Origin: Frigoribacterium sp. PhB24
GTDB lineage: Bacteria > Actinomycetota > Actinomycetes > Actinomycetales > Microbacteriaceae
NCBI RefSeq assembly: GCF_003755185.1
Contig: NZ_RKIC01000009.1
Location: 62,001-126,000 of the forward strand
Reading direction: 5' to 3'
DNA length: 64,000 nt
In this document: piece by piece, positions 16,692 through 24,355 of the stretch
Layout: the number at the start of each line of letters is the position of its first letter
How positions within the stretch are numbered: position 1 is the stretch's first letter
Translations under genes and position numbers: made by a program
The notes under the pieces: model-generated
Told to the model about the DNA's origin: nothing
The model's input: only the letters and a program-made list of their open reading frames with translations
Databases searched by the model: none

Positions 16692-17018
16692 TCAGCCGGT
16701 CGTGTCGACGCCCGACACCGAGTCGTACCGGGTGGTCTGACCGAAGGTCGATCCCGTCATCTCGACGGCGAACCGACTGCGGGTCGCATCCGTCGAGTAC
16801 GACAGCTGTGCGGTGACGGGTAGGGAGACGAGCCGAACACCATCCGCCGTGGTGACGATCACCGGGCTCGACTCGAGCAGGAACAACTGCTCGGGCCACG
16901 GACCGGTCCGGCCCGACGACTGCTGCAGCGCGAAGACGAGGGTGCCCGTCGCCCGGCTGAGTTCGGCACGTTCTTCGGACGCGGTCGCAGGCCCTCGATC
17001 AGGCACGGGGACCGACAC
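16692..17018 (-). CDS. Small pilin-like or secreted-protein fragment
   Basis: 108 codons from a GTG at 17018, lying in the same frame as the LuxR-type gene and following its TGA without another stop. The reading frame is open for about 129 codons after that TGA. The peptide has a helical start (EERAELSRATGTLVFALQQSS) and a beta-rich end (GPWPEQLFLL, TRYDSVSGVDTTG) reminiscent of the C-terminal domain of type IV pilin-like proteins, but no N-terminal membrane helix is present. It could be a genuine short gene, a remnant, or a readthrough extension. Only the ORF itself is seen; the rest is interpretation. Confidence 0.4.
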   Translation of the reverse strand: MSVPVPDRGPATASEERAELSRATGTLVFALQQSSGRTGPWPEQLFLLESSPVIVTTADGVRLVSLPVTAQLSYSTDATRSRFAVEMTGSTFGQTTRYDSVSGVDTTG

Positions 17019-17075
17019 CGGAGGTGCCGCGACGAGCGAAGGCGATTCGGTGGCGATCGGGTCCGACTCGTGGCG

Positions 17076-17702
17076 TCAGCGCAGGATGCCGCGCTGTCGG
17101 GCCGCCGACACCGCAGCCGTGCGCGACGTGACGTCGAGTTTCGAGTAGATGTGCGCGAGGTGCGACTTGACCGTCGGCTCGGAGACGAACAATTGCCGGG
17201 CGATCTCGGTGTTCGAGCCGCCTGCCGCGACCGCCTCGAGCACGTCGAGCTCGCGCGGGCTGAGACTGACCTGCGGCGACCGCATGCGGGTCAGCAACCG
17301 TGTCGCGATGACCGGAGCGAGGGCGCTCTCACCCGCGGCCGCGGCACGCACCGCCGCGATGAGTTCGTGCGGTGGTGCGTCCTTCAGCAGGTAGCCGCTG
17401 GCCCCCGCCTCGACCGCTCCGAGGATGTCGGCGTCCGAGTCGTAGTTCGTCAGGACCAGGACGTAAGGAGGCGCGGGCAGGGCCCGGATGCGCCGTGTCG
17501 CGTCCGCCCCGGTATCGGCCTCGCGAGCGCCGAACTGCAGGTCCATCAGGACGACGTCGGGGTTCTCCCGGTCCGCCGCCGCGACGGCTTCGTCGGGCGT
17601 CGCGGCCTCGGCCACCACCTCGAGGTCGGGCTCCCCGCCGACGAGGGCGACGAGGCCTGCCCGCACGATCGGATGGTCGTCGGCGATCACGAGGCGGATC
17701 AC
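17076..17702 (-). CDS. NarL/LuxR-type response regulator
   Basis: 208 residues from a GTG at 17702 with AAGGAG 5 nt upstream. Receiver domain: acidic pocket IADDH (residues 7-10), phospho-acceptor Asp54 in VVLMDLQF, Thr in LVLTNYD and Lys in YLLKDAPP. LuxR helix-turn-helix: LSPRELDVLEAVAAGGSNTEIA and SEPTVKSHLAHIYSKL. It should bind DNA after phosphorylation by the overlapping upstream kinase. The target is probably local; the MacB-like ABC transporter divergent from the kinase is a plausible regulon member. Confidence 0.92.
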   Translation of the reverse strand: MIRLVIADDHPIVRAGLVALVGGEPDLEVVAEAATPDEAVAAADRENPDVVLMDLQFGAREADTGADATRRIRALPAPPYVLVLTNYDSDADILGAVEAGASGYLLKDAPPHELIAAVRAAAAGESALAPVIATRLLTRMRSPQVSLSPRELDVLEAVAAGGSNTEIARQLFVSEPTVKSHLAHIYSKLDVTSRTAAVSAARQRGILR

Positions 17703-18967
17703 GTTGGCTCCTTCGTCGGGCGTCGCTCTGCGGGCGAGGGCCCGGGGCCCGGTTCGGCACGATCGGCAGGAGACGACGGGTGATCGAGCGCCAGTCCGCC
17801 GGTTCCCGGAGGATCGAGAGCGAGTTCGACGGTCAGGATCGTGCCCCGCCCCGGGGACGATCGGAGGGAGAGGGCCCCGCCGAGCTGCTCCACACGCTCG
17901 CGGGTGGCCCGCAGGCCGAACGAGTCGCTCGTGCCGCCGTCCGGTACGGATTCCGAGGAGTCGGCGTCGAACCCGCGGCCGTCGTCGGCGACGGTGAACC
18001 GTACCGACCGCGAGGCGACGACCAGCTCGATCGTGGCCGTCGACGCTCCGGCGTGTTGCCGGATGTTCGCCATGGCCCCCTGGGCGATCCGCAGCAGGGC
18101 CGTCTGCAGGTGCATGGGCAGGACGGGGGAGTCGCCGACCCGGACGATCACTCTCAGCCCGTCGCCCGCCCACTCGGTGTCGGCCATCCGTCGTAAGGCT
18201 CCACCGAGCCCGCGTTCGTCGAGTGCGGGCGGGGTCAGATCCCGGATGAACTGGCGCGTGTCGGCCAGGTTCGCCGCCGCCGTCTCGCGAGCGAGCCGAA
18301 GGTGCTCGATGCCGGGCCGATCGGGGTCGGCCCGTTCGGCCGCGTGCAGCAGCAACTGGATGCTCGACAAGCCCTGTGCCACCGTGTCGTGGATCTCGCG
18401 CGCGAGACGTCCACGCTCGGCCAGAACCCCCGACTCCCGTTCGCTGGCGGCGAGCTGGTCGCGCGTCGCGATCAGTTCGGCCACGAGGCGCTCGCGGTCT
18501 ACGGCCTCGCGGGAGAGCGCCTGGTAACCCATCCCGATCATCACGGCGACACCCGCTCCGACGACGGGGCCGATCACGCCGCCGACCGTCCAGCCACCGT
18601 GAACGCCGAGCGCCACCACGGCGACGGCGGTCGCGAGACCGACCGCGATCGTGCCGCCCTGACGACCCAGCAGATGCAGGTACAGGAAGAACAACGGGAA
18701 GACCAGGTACGACGCCTCGGGCGTCAACCAGACGAGCACGATCCACTCGACGGAGACCGCGACGAGCCACATGCCGGTGGACGTCCGGGCCAGGGCACCG
18801 AGGGCGTACGTCGCGAGGAACACGAGGGCGAGCACGACCACGACCACGGTGGCGTCGCCGGGAACGAGTGCCGCGCGGCCGATCACGAGGGCGACCAACG
18901 AGACCACGAGAACGTGCAGCCCGGTGCGCAGGCCCACGAAGACGGGGGTGAGCGCGGTATGGGCCAT
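17699..18967 (-). CDS. NarL-type sensor histidine kinase
   Basis: 422 residues from the ATG at 18967. The N-terminal half has about six membrane helices (residues 10-150) with almost no external domain, as in DesK/LiaS-type kinases that sense membrane stress or drugs. The HisKA_3 box REIHDTVAQGLSSIQLLLH and the HATPase motifs VADDGRGFD and GLRATRERVEQLGG follow. The C-terminal 40 residues are Pro/Glu-rich. It overlaps the response regulator (GTGA). The direction and the neighbouring ABC exporter genes resemble antibiotic- or envelope-stress modules. Confidence 0.9.
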   Translation of the reverse strand: MAHTALTPVFVGLRTGLHVLVVSLVALVIGRAALVPGDATVVVVVLALVFLATYALGALARTSTGMWLVAVSVEWIVLVWLTPEASYLVFPLFFLYLHLLGRQGGTIAVGLATAVAVVALGVHGGWTVGGVIGPVVGAGVAVMIGMGYQALSREAVDRERLVAELIATRDQLAASERESGVLAERGRLAREIHDTVAQGLSSIQLLLHAAERADPDRPGIEHLRLARETAAANLADTRQFIRDLTPPALDERGLGGALRRMADTEWAGDGLRVIVRVGDSPVLPMHLQTALLRIAQGAMANIRQHAGASTATIELVVASRSVRFTVADDGRGFDADSSESVPDGGTSDSFGLRATRERVEQLGGALSLRSSPGRGTILTVELALDPPGTGGLALDHPSSPADRAEPGPGPSPAERRPTKEPT

Positions 18968-19014
18968 GACCGAAAAGCCTACGCCGGTGCCGTGACGCGA
19001 CCATCGTCCGAAAG

Positions 19015-19030
19015 GACGACCCGCGCCTCC
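19015..19030 (-). repeat. Interspersed word copy in a divergent promoter
   Basis: GACGACCCGCGCCTCC on the plus strand, i.e. the extended word in reverse orientation, lies in the gap between the histidine kinase and the ABC permease. It is identical over 16 bp to one arm of the hairpin at 40681-40730. Confidence 0.7.
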
Positions 19031-19135
19031 ATCGTTCTCCACCGACGCCTGTGCCGATGGCCGACGCGACCGGGCACGGCCCACGGCGAGAGTGGACGAG
19101 GTCGCCCGGACGGGCGATCGGAAAGGACCCCCACC

Positions 19136-20215
19136 ATGTTCGTCGCCCTGCGCGACCTGCGCTTCGCTCGGGGCCGCTTCGCCCTGATCAGCGGGGTCGT
19201 GGCCCTCATCACCCTGCTCGTCGGGTTCCTCAGCGGCTTGACCGGCGGCCTCGCCCTGCAGAACGTCTCGGCCGTGCTCGCCCTGCCCGCGGACCGGCTC
19301 GTCTTCTCGTCTCCGTCGGACGGGGCGAGCACGGCGAGCTTCACCGACTCGGCCGTCACGGCCGAGCAGATCGACGCCTGGTCGTCGGCAGAGGGCGTCG
19401 ACTCGGCCCAGCCCCTCGGCATCAGCCAGGGACGTGCCGAGAACGGCTCGAAGCGTGCCGCCGTGGCCGTGTTCGGTGTGCCGGTCGGCTTCGACGATGC
19501 CGCCCCCGCGCGATCCGGTCTCGTGACGCTGTCCGAGGGCGCCGCCGACGAACTGGGTGCCGTCGCGGGCGACACCGTGAGCGTAGGAGGCGCGGCCTAC
19601 CAGGTCGATCGCGTCACCCCCGATGCCTGGTACAGCCACACGCCCGTGGTCACCGTGACCCTCGACGACTGGCAGGCCCAGACCACCGCCCCGGGTGCCG
19701 GGGCGGGCGTCACCGCCACCGCCACCGTGCTCGCCGTGACGGGCGACCCGGACTGGACCGCCGTCGCCCGGACGACCGGGACCGTCTCGGAGTCGACGCT
19801 CGGCTCGGTGCGCGCCATCGGGTCCTTCACCTCGGAGATCGGCTCGTTGCTGATGATGGTCGCGATGCTCTTCGGCATCTCGGCTCTCGTGATCGGCGCG
19901 TTCTTCACCGTCTGGACCATGCAGCGCCAGGGTGACGTCGCCGTGCTCAAGGCGCTCGGCGCGAGCACGCGGTCGCTCGTCCGTGACTCGCTCGGCCAGG
20001 CCCTCGTCGTACTCGTCATCGGCATCGGGGTGGGCATCGGGCTCGTCTCGGTCCTCGGGGCCCTCGCCGGCTCGGCCCTGCCGTTCGTGCTCAGCCCGCT
20101 CACCACCGTCCTGCCGGGGGTCGTGATGATCGCCCTCGGCCTCGCCGGGGCCGCCGTGGCCTTGCGCGCCGTCACCTCTGCGGACCCCCTCACCGCCCTC
20201 GGAGGCAACCGATGA
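19136..20215 (+). CDS. MacB/FtsX-type ABC transporter permease
   Basis: 359 residues. One N-terminal membrane helix (about 16-38), an extracytoplasmic domain of about 200 residues, then three helices (about 240-350) including TVWTMQRQGDVAVLKALGAS, the cytoplasmic coupling segment of FtsX-family permeases. The C-terminus is ADPLTALGGNR, as in many members. GAAAGGA precedes the ATG. It pairs with the overlapping ATPase gene. Members export drugs, peptides or lipoproteins or act as mechanotransducers. Confidence 0.87.
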   Translation: MFVALRDLRFARGRFALISGVVALITLLVGFLSGLTGGLALQNVSAVLALPADRLVFSSPSDGASTASFTDSAVTAEQIDAWSSAEGVDSAQPLGISQGRAENGSKRAAVAVFGVPVGFDDAAPARSGLVTLSEGAADELGAVAGDTVSVGGAAYQVDRVTPDAWYSHTPVVTVTLDDWQAQTTAPGAGAGVTATATVLAVTGDPDWTAVARTTGTVSESTLGSVRAIGSFTSEIGSLLMMVAMLFGISALVIGAFFTVWTMQRQGDVAVLKALGASTRSLVRDSLGQALVVLVIGIGVGIGLVSVLGALAGSALPFVLSPLTTVLPGVVMIALGLAGAAVALRAVTSADPLTALGGNR

Positions 20216-20964
20216 TCCGACTCGACGACATCACCCTCACGTTCGCCGACGGCGACAGCCGCGTCACGGCCGTCGACCATGTCTCGCTCACCGCCCACCC
20301 GGGCACCGTCACGGGCATCACGGGTCCGAGCGGCTCGGGCAAGTCGAGTCTGCTGGCGGTCGCCGCCACCCTGATCAGGCCGGACTCGGGCCGAGTGTTG
20401 ATCGACGACGTCGACGCCACGACGCTCTCGCGTGCCGAGGCGTCCGATCTCCGCCGGGATCGCGTCGGCATCGTGTTCCAGCAGCCGAACCTGATCCCGT
20501 CACTGACGGCCCGTGAGCAGCTCGAGGTGATGAACGAACTGGGAGCCCGACACTCGAGGGCGCGCCGACGGTCGGCCGCCGCCCGAGCCGACGACCTGCT
20601 CGACGCCGTCGGTCTCGGAGACCACCGTGACAAGCGGCCCCACCAGCTCTCGGGCGGTCAACGGCAGCGGGTCAACATCGCCCGGGCGCTCATGAACGAC
20701 CCGAGCGCCCTGCTGGTCGACGAACCGACCAGCGCGCTCGATCAGCGGCGGGGCGCCGCGATCATCGACCTGATCGTCCGCCTGACGGGCGAGCTCGATA
20801 CTTCGACGCTGCTCGTCACCCACGATCTCGTGCACCTGCCACGTCTGCACACGACGGTGACGCTCGTGGACGGGGCCCTCGTCGTTGACGGCGACGATCC
20901 CTCGGACGCCGTGGCGGCGCACCCGGCGACCGGCGCCTGCATCCGGTCCGCCGCCTCCGCCTGA
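20212..20964 (+). CDS. ABC transporter ATP-binding protein
   Basis: 250 residues. Walker A GPSGSGKSS (about 39-47), Q-loop FQQPNLIP, signature LSGGQRQRVNIARAL, Walker B ALLVDEPTSALD and switch histidine LLVTHD. It is the LolD/MacB type, partner of the preceding permease, and its ATG overlaps that stop codon (ATGA). A short positively charged insert (ARHSRARRRSAAARA) before the signature is less usual. Confidence 0.93.
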   Translation: MIRLDDITLTFADGDSRVTAVDHVSLTAHPGTVTGITGPSGSGKSSLLAVAATLIRPDSGRVLIDDVDATTLSRAEASDLRRDRVGIVFQQPNLIPSLTAREQLEVMNELGARHSRARRRSAAARADDLLDAVGLGDHRDKRPHQLSGGQRQRVNIARALMNDPSALLVDEPTSALDQRRGAAIIDLIVRLTGELDTSTLLVTHDLVHLPRLHTTVTLVDGALVVDGDDPSDAVAAHPATGACIRSAASA

Positions 20965-20973
20965 GTCACGGGA

Positions 20974-21390
20974 CTAGCGGCGGGTAGGAGGCGCGGGCGG
21001 CGCCGGCGAGGTCGCGAACGCCCCGGCCGCGAGGGCCGTCAGCACGGCCGCACCGATCGTCACGGGCGCGAGCGGCCCGGCGAACGCCGCGGCGAGCCCG
21101 AGCGTCGTGCCGAGACCGACGACGAGCTGGCCGATCAGCAGCAGCCCCAGGCCGAAGCCGGAGCCGAGCAGGCTCACCCTGGCCAGGTCGCGCAGTCGTC
21201 GGGCGTCGTCGGCGAGGCGGCGCGTGCTCGGCGTTCCTGGCAGGCCGGCCGAGAGCCGACGTCTCATCCGCACGAAGAGCACCAGCGCGACGACGGTCAG
21301 GAGCAGCGGGATCGCACTGCCGATCGTGAGCGCGGTCTGCACGACGCCGAACAGGGCGTCGGTGCCGCCGGGGGAGGGCTGGGTGCTCAT
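20974..21390 (-). CDS. Small membrane protein of unknown function
   Basis: 138 residues from the ATG at 21390 (GGAG 5 nt upstream). Two to three hydrophobic segments: about 17-41, 73-95 and 100-125, with a basic cytoplasmic loop (RMRRRLSAGL) between the first two. It ends in a Pro/Ala tail encoded partly by an interspersed-word copy (20987-20997). No family was recognised. It is convergent with the ABC ATPase, 9 nt apart. Confidence 0.6.
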   Translation of the reverse strand: MSTQPSPGGTDALFGVVQTALTIGSAIPLLLTVVALVLFVRMRRRLSAGLPGTPSTRRLADDARRLRDLARVSLLGSGFGLGLLLIGQLVVGLGTTLGLAAAFAGPLAPVTIGAAVLTALAAGAFATSPAPPAPPTRR

Positions 21391-21421
21391 CGGACTCCGA
21401 TCGACTGGGGTGGTTGGGACA

Positions 21422-21479
21422 CGGGCGAGTTCGTCGCCGACGGGCGCCTCCGACGGCCCGGGGACCACGAACTCGCCCG
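21422..21479. promoter_or_regulatory. Inverted repeat upstream of the small membrane protein gene
   Basis: Perfect 13-bp arms CGGGCGAGTTCGT (21422-21434) and its complement (21467-21479), separated by 32 bp. It lies 5' of the gene starting at 21390, so it may be an operator or leader hairpin for that gene rather than a terminator of the helicase, which has its own hairpin next to it. Confidence 0.45.
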
Positions 21480-21517
21480 CCCGCGACCCTCACGTGCCGA
21501 CACACCCGCCGGACACG

Positions 21518-21554
21518 ACGACGCCGACCAGGCGGGAGGCGAGGTCGGCGTCGT
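21518..21554 (-). terminator. Terminator-like hairpin after the DEAD-box helicase gene
   Basis: Perfect 12-bp arms (21518-21529 ACGACGCCGACC and 21543-21554) with a 13-nt loop, 19 bp beyond the helicase stop on the minus strand. No T-tract. Confidence 0.65.
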
Positions 21555-21572
21555 GGCCGTGCGGCCGGGTGT

Positions 21573-23366
21573 CTAGTAGCGGGGCTTGCGGGCGGGCCGC
21601 TCGCCACCCTGTGACCGGTCGGGGCGGTCGTCGCGGCGGGGCGCGCCTCCTCGGCGGTCGGGCTTGATCTCGATGAGCTTGCCGCTGATGCGGGTGTCGC
21701 TCAGACGGTCCAGCATGTCGCTCGACACGTCGGACGCGAGCTCGACGACCGAGAAGTCGGGACGGATCTGGATCGCCCCGAAGTCGTCGCGGCTGAGGCC
21801 GCCCTCGTTCGCCAGGGCGCCCACGATCTGTCGCGGCTCGACGCGGTGGCGACGACCCACCTCGATGCGGTACGCCGTCATCGGCTTCGACGTGCGGGGG
21901 CCGCGCTCACGGCGCTCGCCCCGGTCGTCGTCGCGGCCACCGCGCGGGGCACGGTCGTCGCGCTCGCGCAGCGGACGCTCGTCGCGCTGCGGTCGCTCGT
22001 CCTTCGGGTCGAGCAGCAGGGGCGTGTCGCCCTGGGCGACCACGGCGAGGGCCGCGGCCACGTCGGCCTCGGGAACGTCGTGGTGCTCGACGTAGTGGCT
22101 GATGATGTCGCGGAACGCCGAGATGCGGCCGTCCTGCGAGAGGGCCTCGGTGATCGCGTCGTCGAAGCGGGTGAGTCGGGTGCTGTTGACGTCCTCGACG
22201 GTCGGCAACTGCATCTGCGTGAGCGGCTGGCGAGTGGCCTTCTCGATCGCGCCCAGCAGGCGGCGCTCGCGCGGCGTGACGAAGCTGATCGCGGCACCGC
22301 TGCGGCCGGCACGGCCGGTGCGACCGATGCGGTGGACGTACGACTCGGTGTCGATCGGGATGTCGTAGTTGACGACGTGGCTGATGCGGTCGACGTCGAG
22401 TCCGCGGGCGGCGACGTCGGTCGCGACCAGGATGTCGAGCTTGCCGCTCTTCAGCTGGTTGACCGTGCGCTCGCGCTGCGCCTGGGCGACGTCACCGCTG
22501 ATCGCGGCGGCCGAGTACCCCCGGGCGCGCAGCTTCTCGGCCAGGGTCTCGGTCTCGCTCTTGGTGCGGACGAAGATGATCATGCCCTCGAAGTTCTCGA
22601 CCTCGAGGATGCGCGTCAGGGCGTCGACCTTCTGCGGGTACGACACCATCAGGTACCGCTGGGTCGTGTTGACCGAGGTGGTGGTCTTGGCCTTGACCGT
22701 GATCTCTTCGGCGTCGTTCAGGTACTGCTTCGAGATGCGACGGATCTGCGGCGGCATGGTGGCCGAGAACAGCGCCACCTGCTTGTCTTCGGGGGTGTCG
22801 GCGAGGATCGTCTCGACGTCCTCGGCGAAGCCCATCTTGAGCATCTCGTCGGCCTCGTCGAGCACGAGGTACTTGAGCTCGCTGAGGTCGAGGGTGCCCT
22901 TGGCGAGGTGGTCCATGATGCGACCGGGCGTGCCGACGACGACGTGGACGCCGCGGCGCAGGGCGCTCAGCTGGACACCGTAGGCCTGGCCGCCGTAGAC
23001 CGGCAGGACGTGGACGCCGCGCATGCCGGAGGCGAACTGCTCGAACGCCTCGCAGACCTGCAACGCGAGCTCGCGCGTCGGGGACAGCACGAGGGCCTGC
23101 GGCTTCTTGGCCGAGACGTCGAGGCGGGACAGGATGGGCAGGGCGAAGGCCGCGGTCTTGCCGGTGCCGGTCTGCGCGAGGCCGACGACGTCGCGGCCGT
23201 CGAGCAGGGTGGGGATCGTGGCGGCCTGGATGGCCGAAGGGGTCTCGTAGCCGATGTCGCGGATGGCCTTGAGGACCTGGTCGCTCAAGCCCAGATCGGC
23301 GAACGTCGGCGTCGTGTCGGCTTGCTCTGTGGCGTCGCTCGGGGCTTGCTCGGTGGTGTCACTCAT
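21573..23366 (-). CDS. DEAD-box ATP-dependent RNA helicase (DeaD/CsdA type)
   Basis: 597 residues. Motifs in order: Q motif FADLGLSDQVLKAI, motif I AQTGTGKTAAF, motif II VLDEADEML, motif III SATMP, motif V ATDVAARGLDVD, motif VI HRIGRTGRAGRSG. A C-terminal DbpA-like RNA-binding domain (MTAYRIEVGRRHRVEPRQIVGAL) is flanked by Arg/Gly/Asp-rich linkers. It should remodel structured RNA in ribosome assembly, mRNA decay or cold growth. A leaderless-type signal, TACCGT 6 nt before the ATG, is present (minus strand, 23373-23378). Monocistronic. Confidence 0.95.
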   Translation of the reverse strand: MSDTTEQAPSDATEQADTTPTFADLGLSDQVLKAIRDIGYETPSAIQAATIPTLLDGRDVVGLAQTGTGKTAAFALPILSRLDVSAKKPQALVLSPTRELALQVCEAFEQFASGMRGVHVLPVYGGQAYGVQLSALRRGVHVVVGTPGRIMDHLAKGTLDLSELKYLVLDEADEMLKMGFAEDVETILADTPEDKQVALFSATMPPQIRRISKQYLNDAEEITVKAKTTTSVNTTQRYLMVSYPQKVDALTRILEVENFEGMIIFVRTKSETETLAEKLRARGYSAAAISGDVAQAQRERTVNQLKSGKLDILVATDVAARGLDVDRISHVVNYDIPIDTESYVHRIGRTGRAGRSGAAISFVTPRERRLLGAIEKATRQPLTQMQLPTVEDVNSTRLTRFDDAITEALSQDGRISAFRDIISHYVEHHDVPEADVAAALAVVAQGDTPLLLDPKDERPQRDERPLRERDDRAPRGGRDDDRGERRERGPRTSKPMTAYRIEVGRRHRVEPRQIVGALANEGGLSRDDFGAIQIRPDFSVVELASDVSSDMLDRLSDTRISGKLIEIKPDRRGGAPRRDDRPDRSQGGERPARKPRY

Positions 23367-23530
23367 GGTGCAACGGTAGCTTGTCCGAGGCCCCCGTCGC
23401 TGCTCCGCCCACCTCGCCCGTGTCGTCGTGTGCTCCCACGGGGCCGGACGCCCGTGGCCGGCATCGATGTCGGCGGCCCGAAGTAGTCTTCTCGACGACC
23501 GATCCCGCCCAGCGACACCCGAAGGACGAC

Positions 23531-24355
23531 GTGCAACCGACGTACCGCACCGCCAGCGGTCGGCTCTTCCAGGCCGATTGCCTCGAGGTCCTCGCCGAAC
23601 TCGACGACGAGTCGGTCGACCTCGTGTTCGCCGATCCGCCGTTCAATCTGGGCAAGGTCTACGGCGCCGGCATCGACGACTCCCTCGACGACGACGCCTA
23701 CCTCGCCTGGTGTCGTCGATGGATCGCCGAGTGCGTCCGGGTGCTGCGGCCGGGTGGTTCGTTCTACCTCTTCAACCTCCCTCGCTGGAACATCGAACTC
23801 GGCCACGTCCTCAACGGCGAGGGCATGACCTTCCGGCACTGGGTCGCCGTCGACATCAAGTACGGCCTGCCGATCCCCAACAAGCTCTACCCGTCGCACT
23901 ACTCGCTGCTCTACTACAGCAAGGGCAAGCCGTCGCGTTTCGTTCGGCCCCGCCTGCCGATCCAGGTCTGCCGGCACTGCGGCCGCGACATCAAGGACTA
24001 CGGCGGCCACCGCGGCAAGCTCCACCCCGACGGCATCAACCTGACCGACGTCTGGCTCGACATCCCGCCGGTGCGACACCGGGCGACGAAGACCCGGGGG
24101 GCGAACGAGCTCAGCGAGAAGCTCCTCGAGCGCGTGCTGACCATCAGCTCCGAGCCCGGCGACCTCGTCCTCGACCCCTTCGGCGGCTCGGGCACCACGT
24201 ACGCCGTCGCCGAGAAGATGCACCGTCACTGGATCGGCGCCGAGATCGGTGACGTCCAGCCGATCATCCGGCGGCTCGAGGGCGAGGACGCCCAGGTCGA
24301 GTTGCCGGGGCGCGGAGACACCGGGCGTGGGGTGGCTGCCGCCGCCGAGCACTAG
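23531..24355 (+). CDS. Orphan site-specific DNA methyltransferase (N6/N4 type)
   Basis: 274 residues from the GTG at 23531, preceded by GAAGGA. Order of motifs: catalytic DPPFNLGK (about 35-42) first, SAM-binding DPFGGSGTTYAVAEK (about 215-229) last, i.e. the beta-group arrangement of adenine-N6/cytosine-N4 enzymes. A small CRHCGRDIK element with nearby histidines (about 147-165) resembles a zinc knuckle and probably sits in the target-recognition region. No restriction endonuclease lies next to it, so it is likely a solitary methyltransferase. Its target site cannot be deduced. It shares a CTAG stop with the next gene. Confidence 0.88.
   Translation: MQPTYRTASGRLFQADCLEVLAELDDESVDLVFADPPFNLGKVYGAGIDDSLDDDAYLAWCRRWIAECVRVLRPGGSFYLFNLPRWNIELGHVLNGEGMTFRHWVAVDIKYGLPIPNKLYPSHYSLLYYSKGKPSRFVRPRLPIQVCRHCGRDIKDYGGHRGKLHPDGINLTDVWLDIPPVRHRATKTRGANELSEKLLERVLTISSEPGDLVLDPFGGSGTTYAVAEKMHRHWIGAEIGDVQPIIRRLEGEDAQVELPGRGDTGRGVAAAAEH

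Noticed and set aside
23531-24355. Restriction-modification system
   Set aside because: Neighbours are an RNA helicase and an amino acid exporter; no nuclease gene is present.
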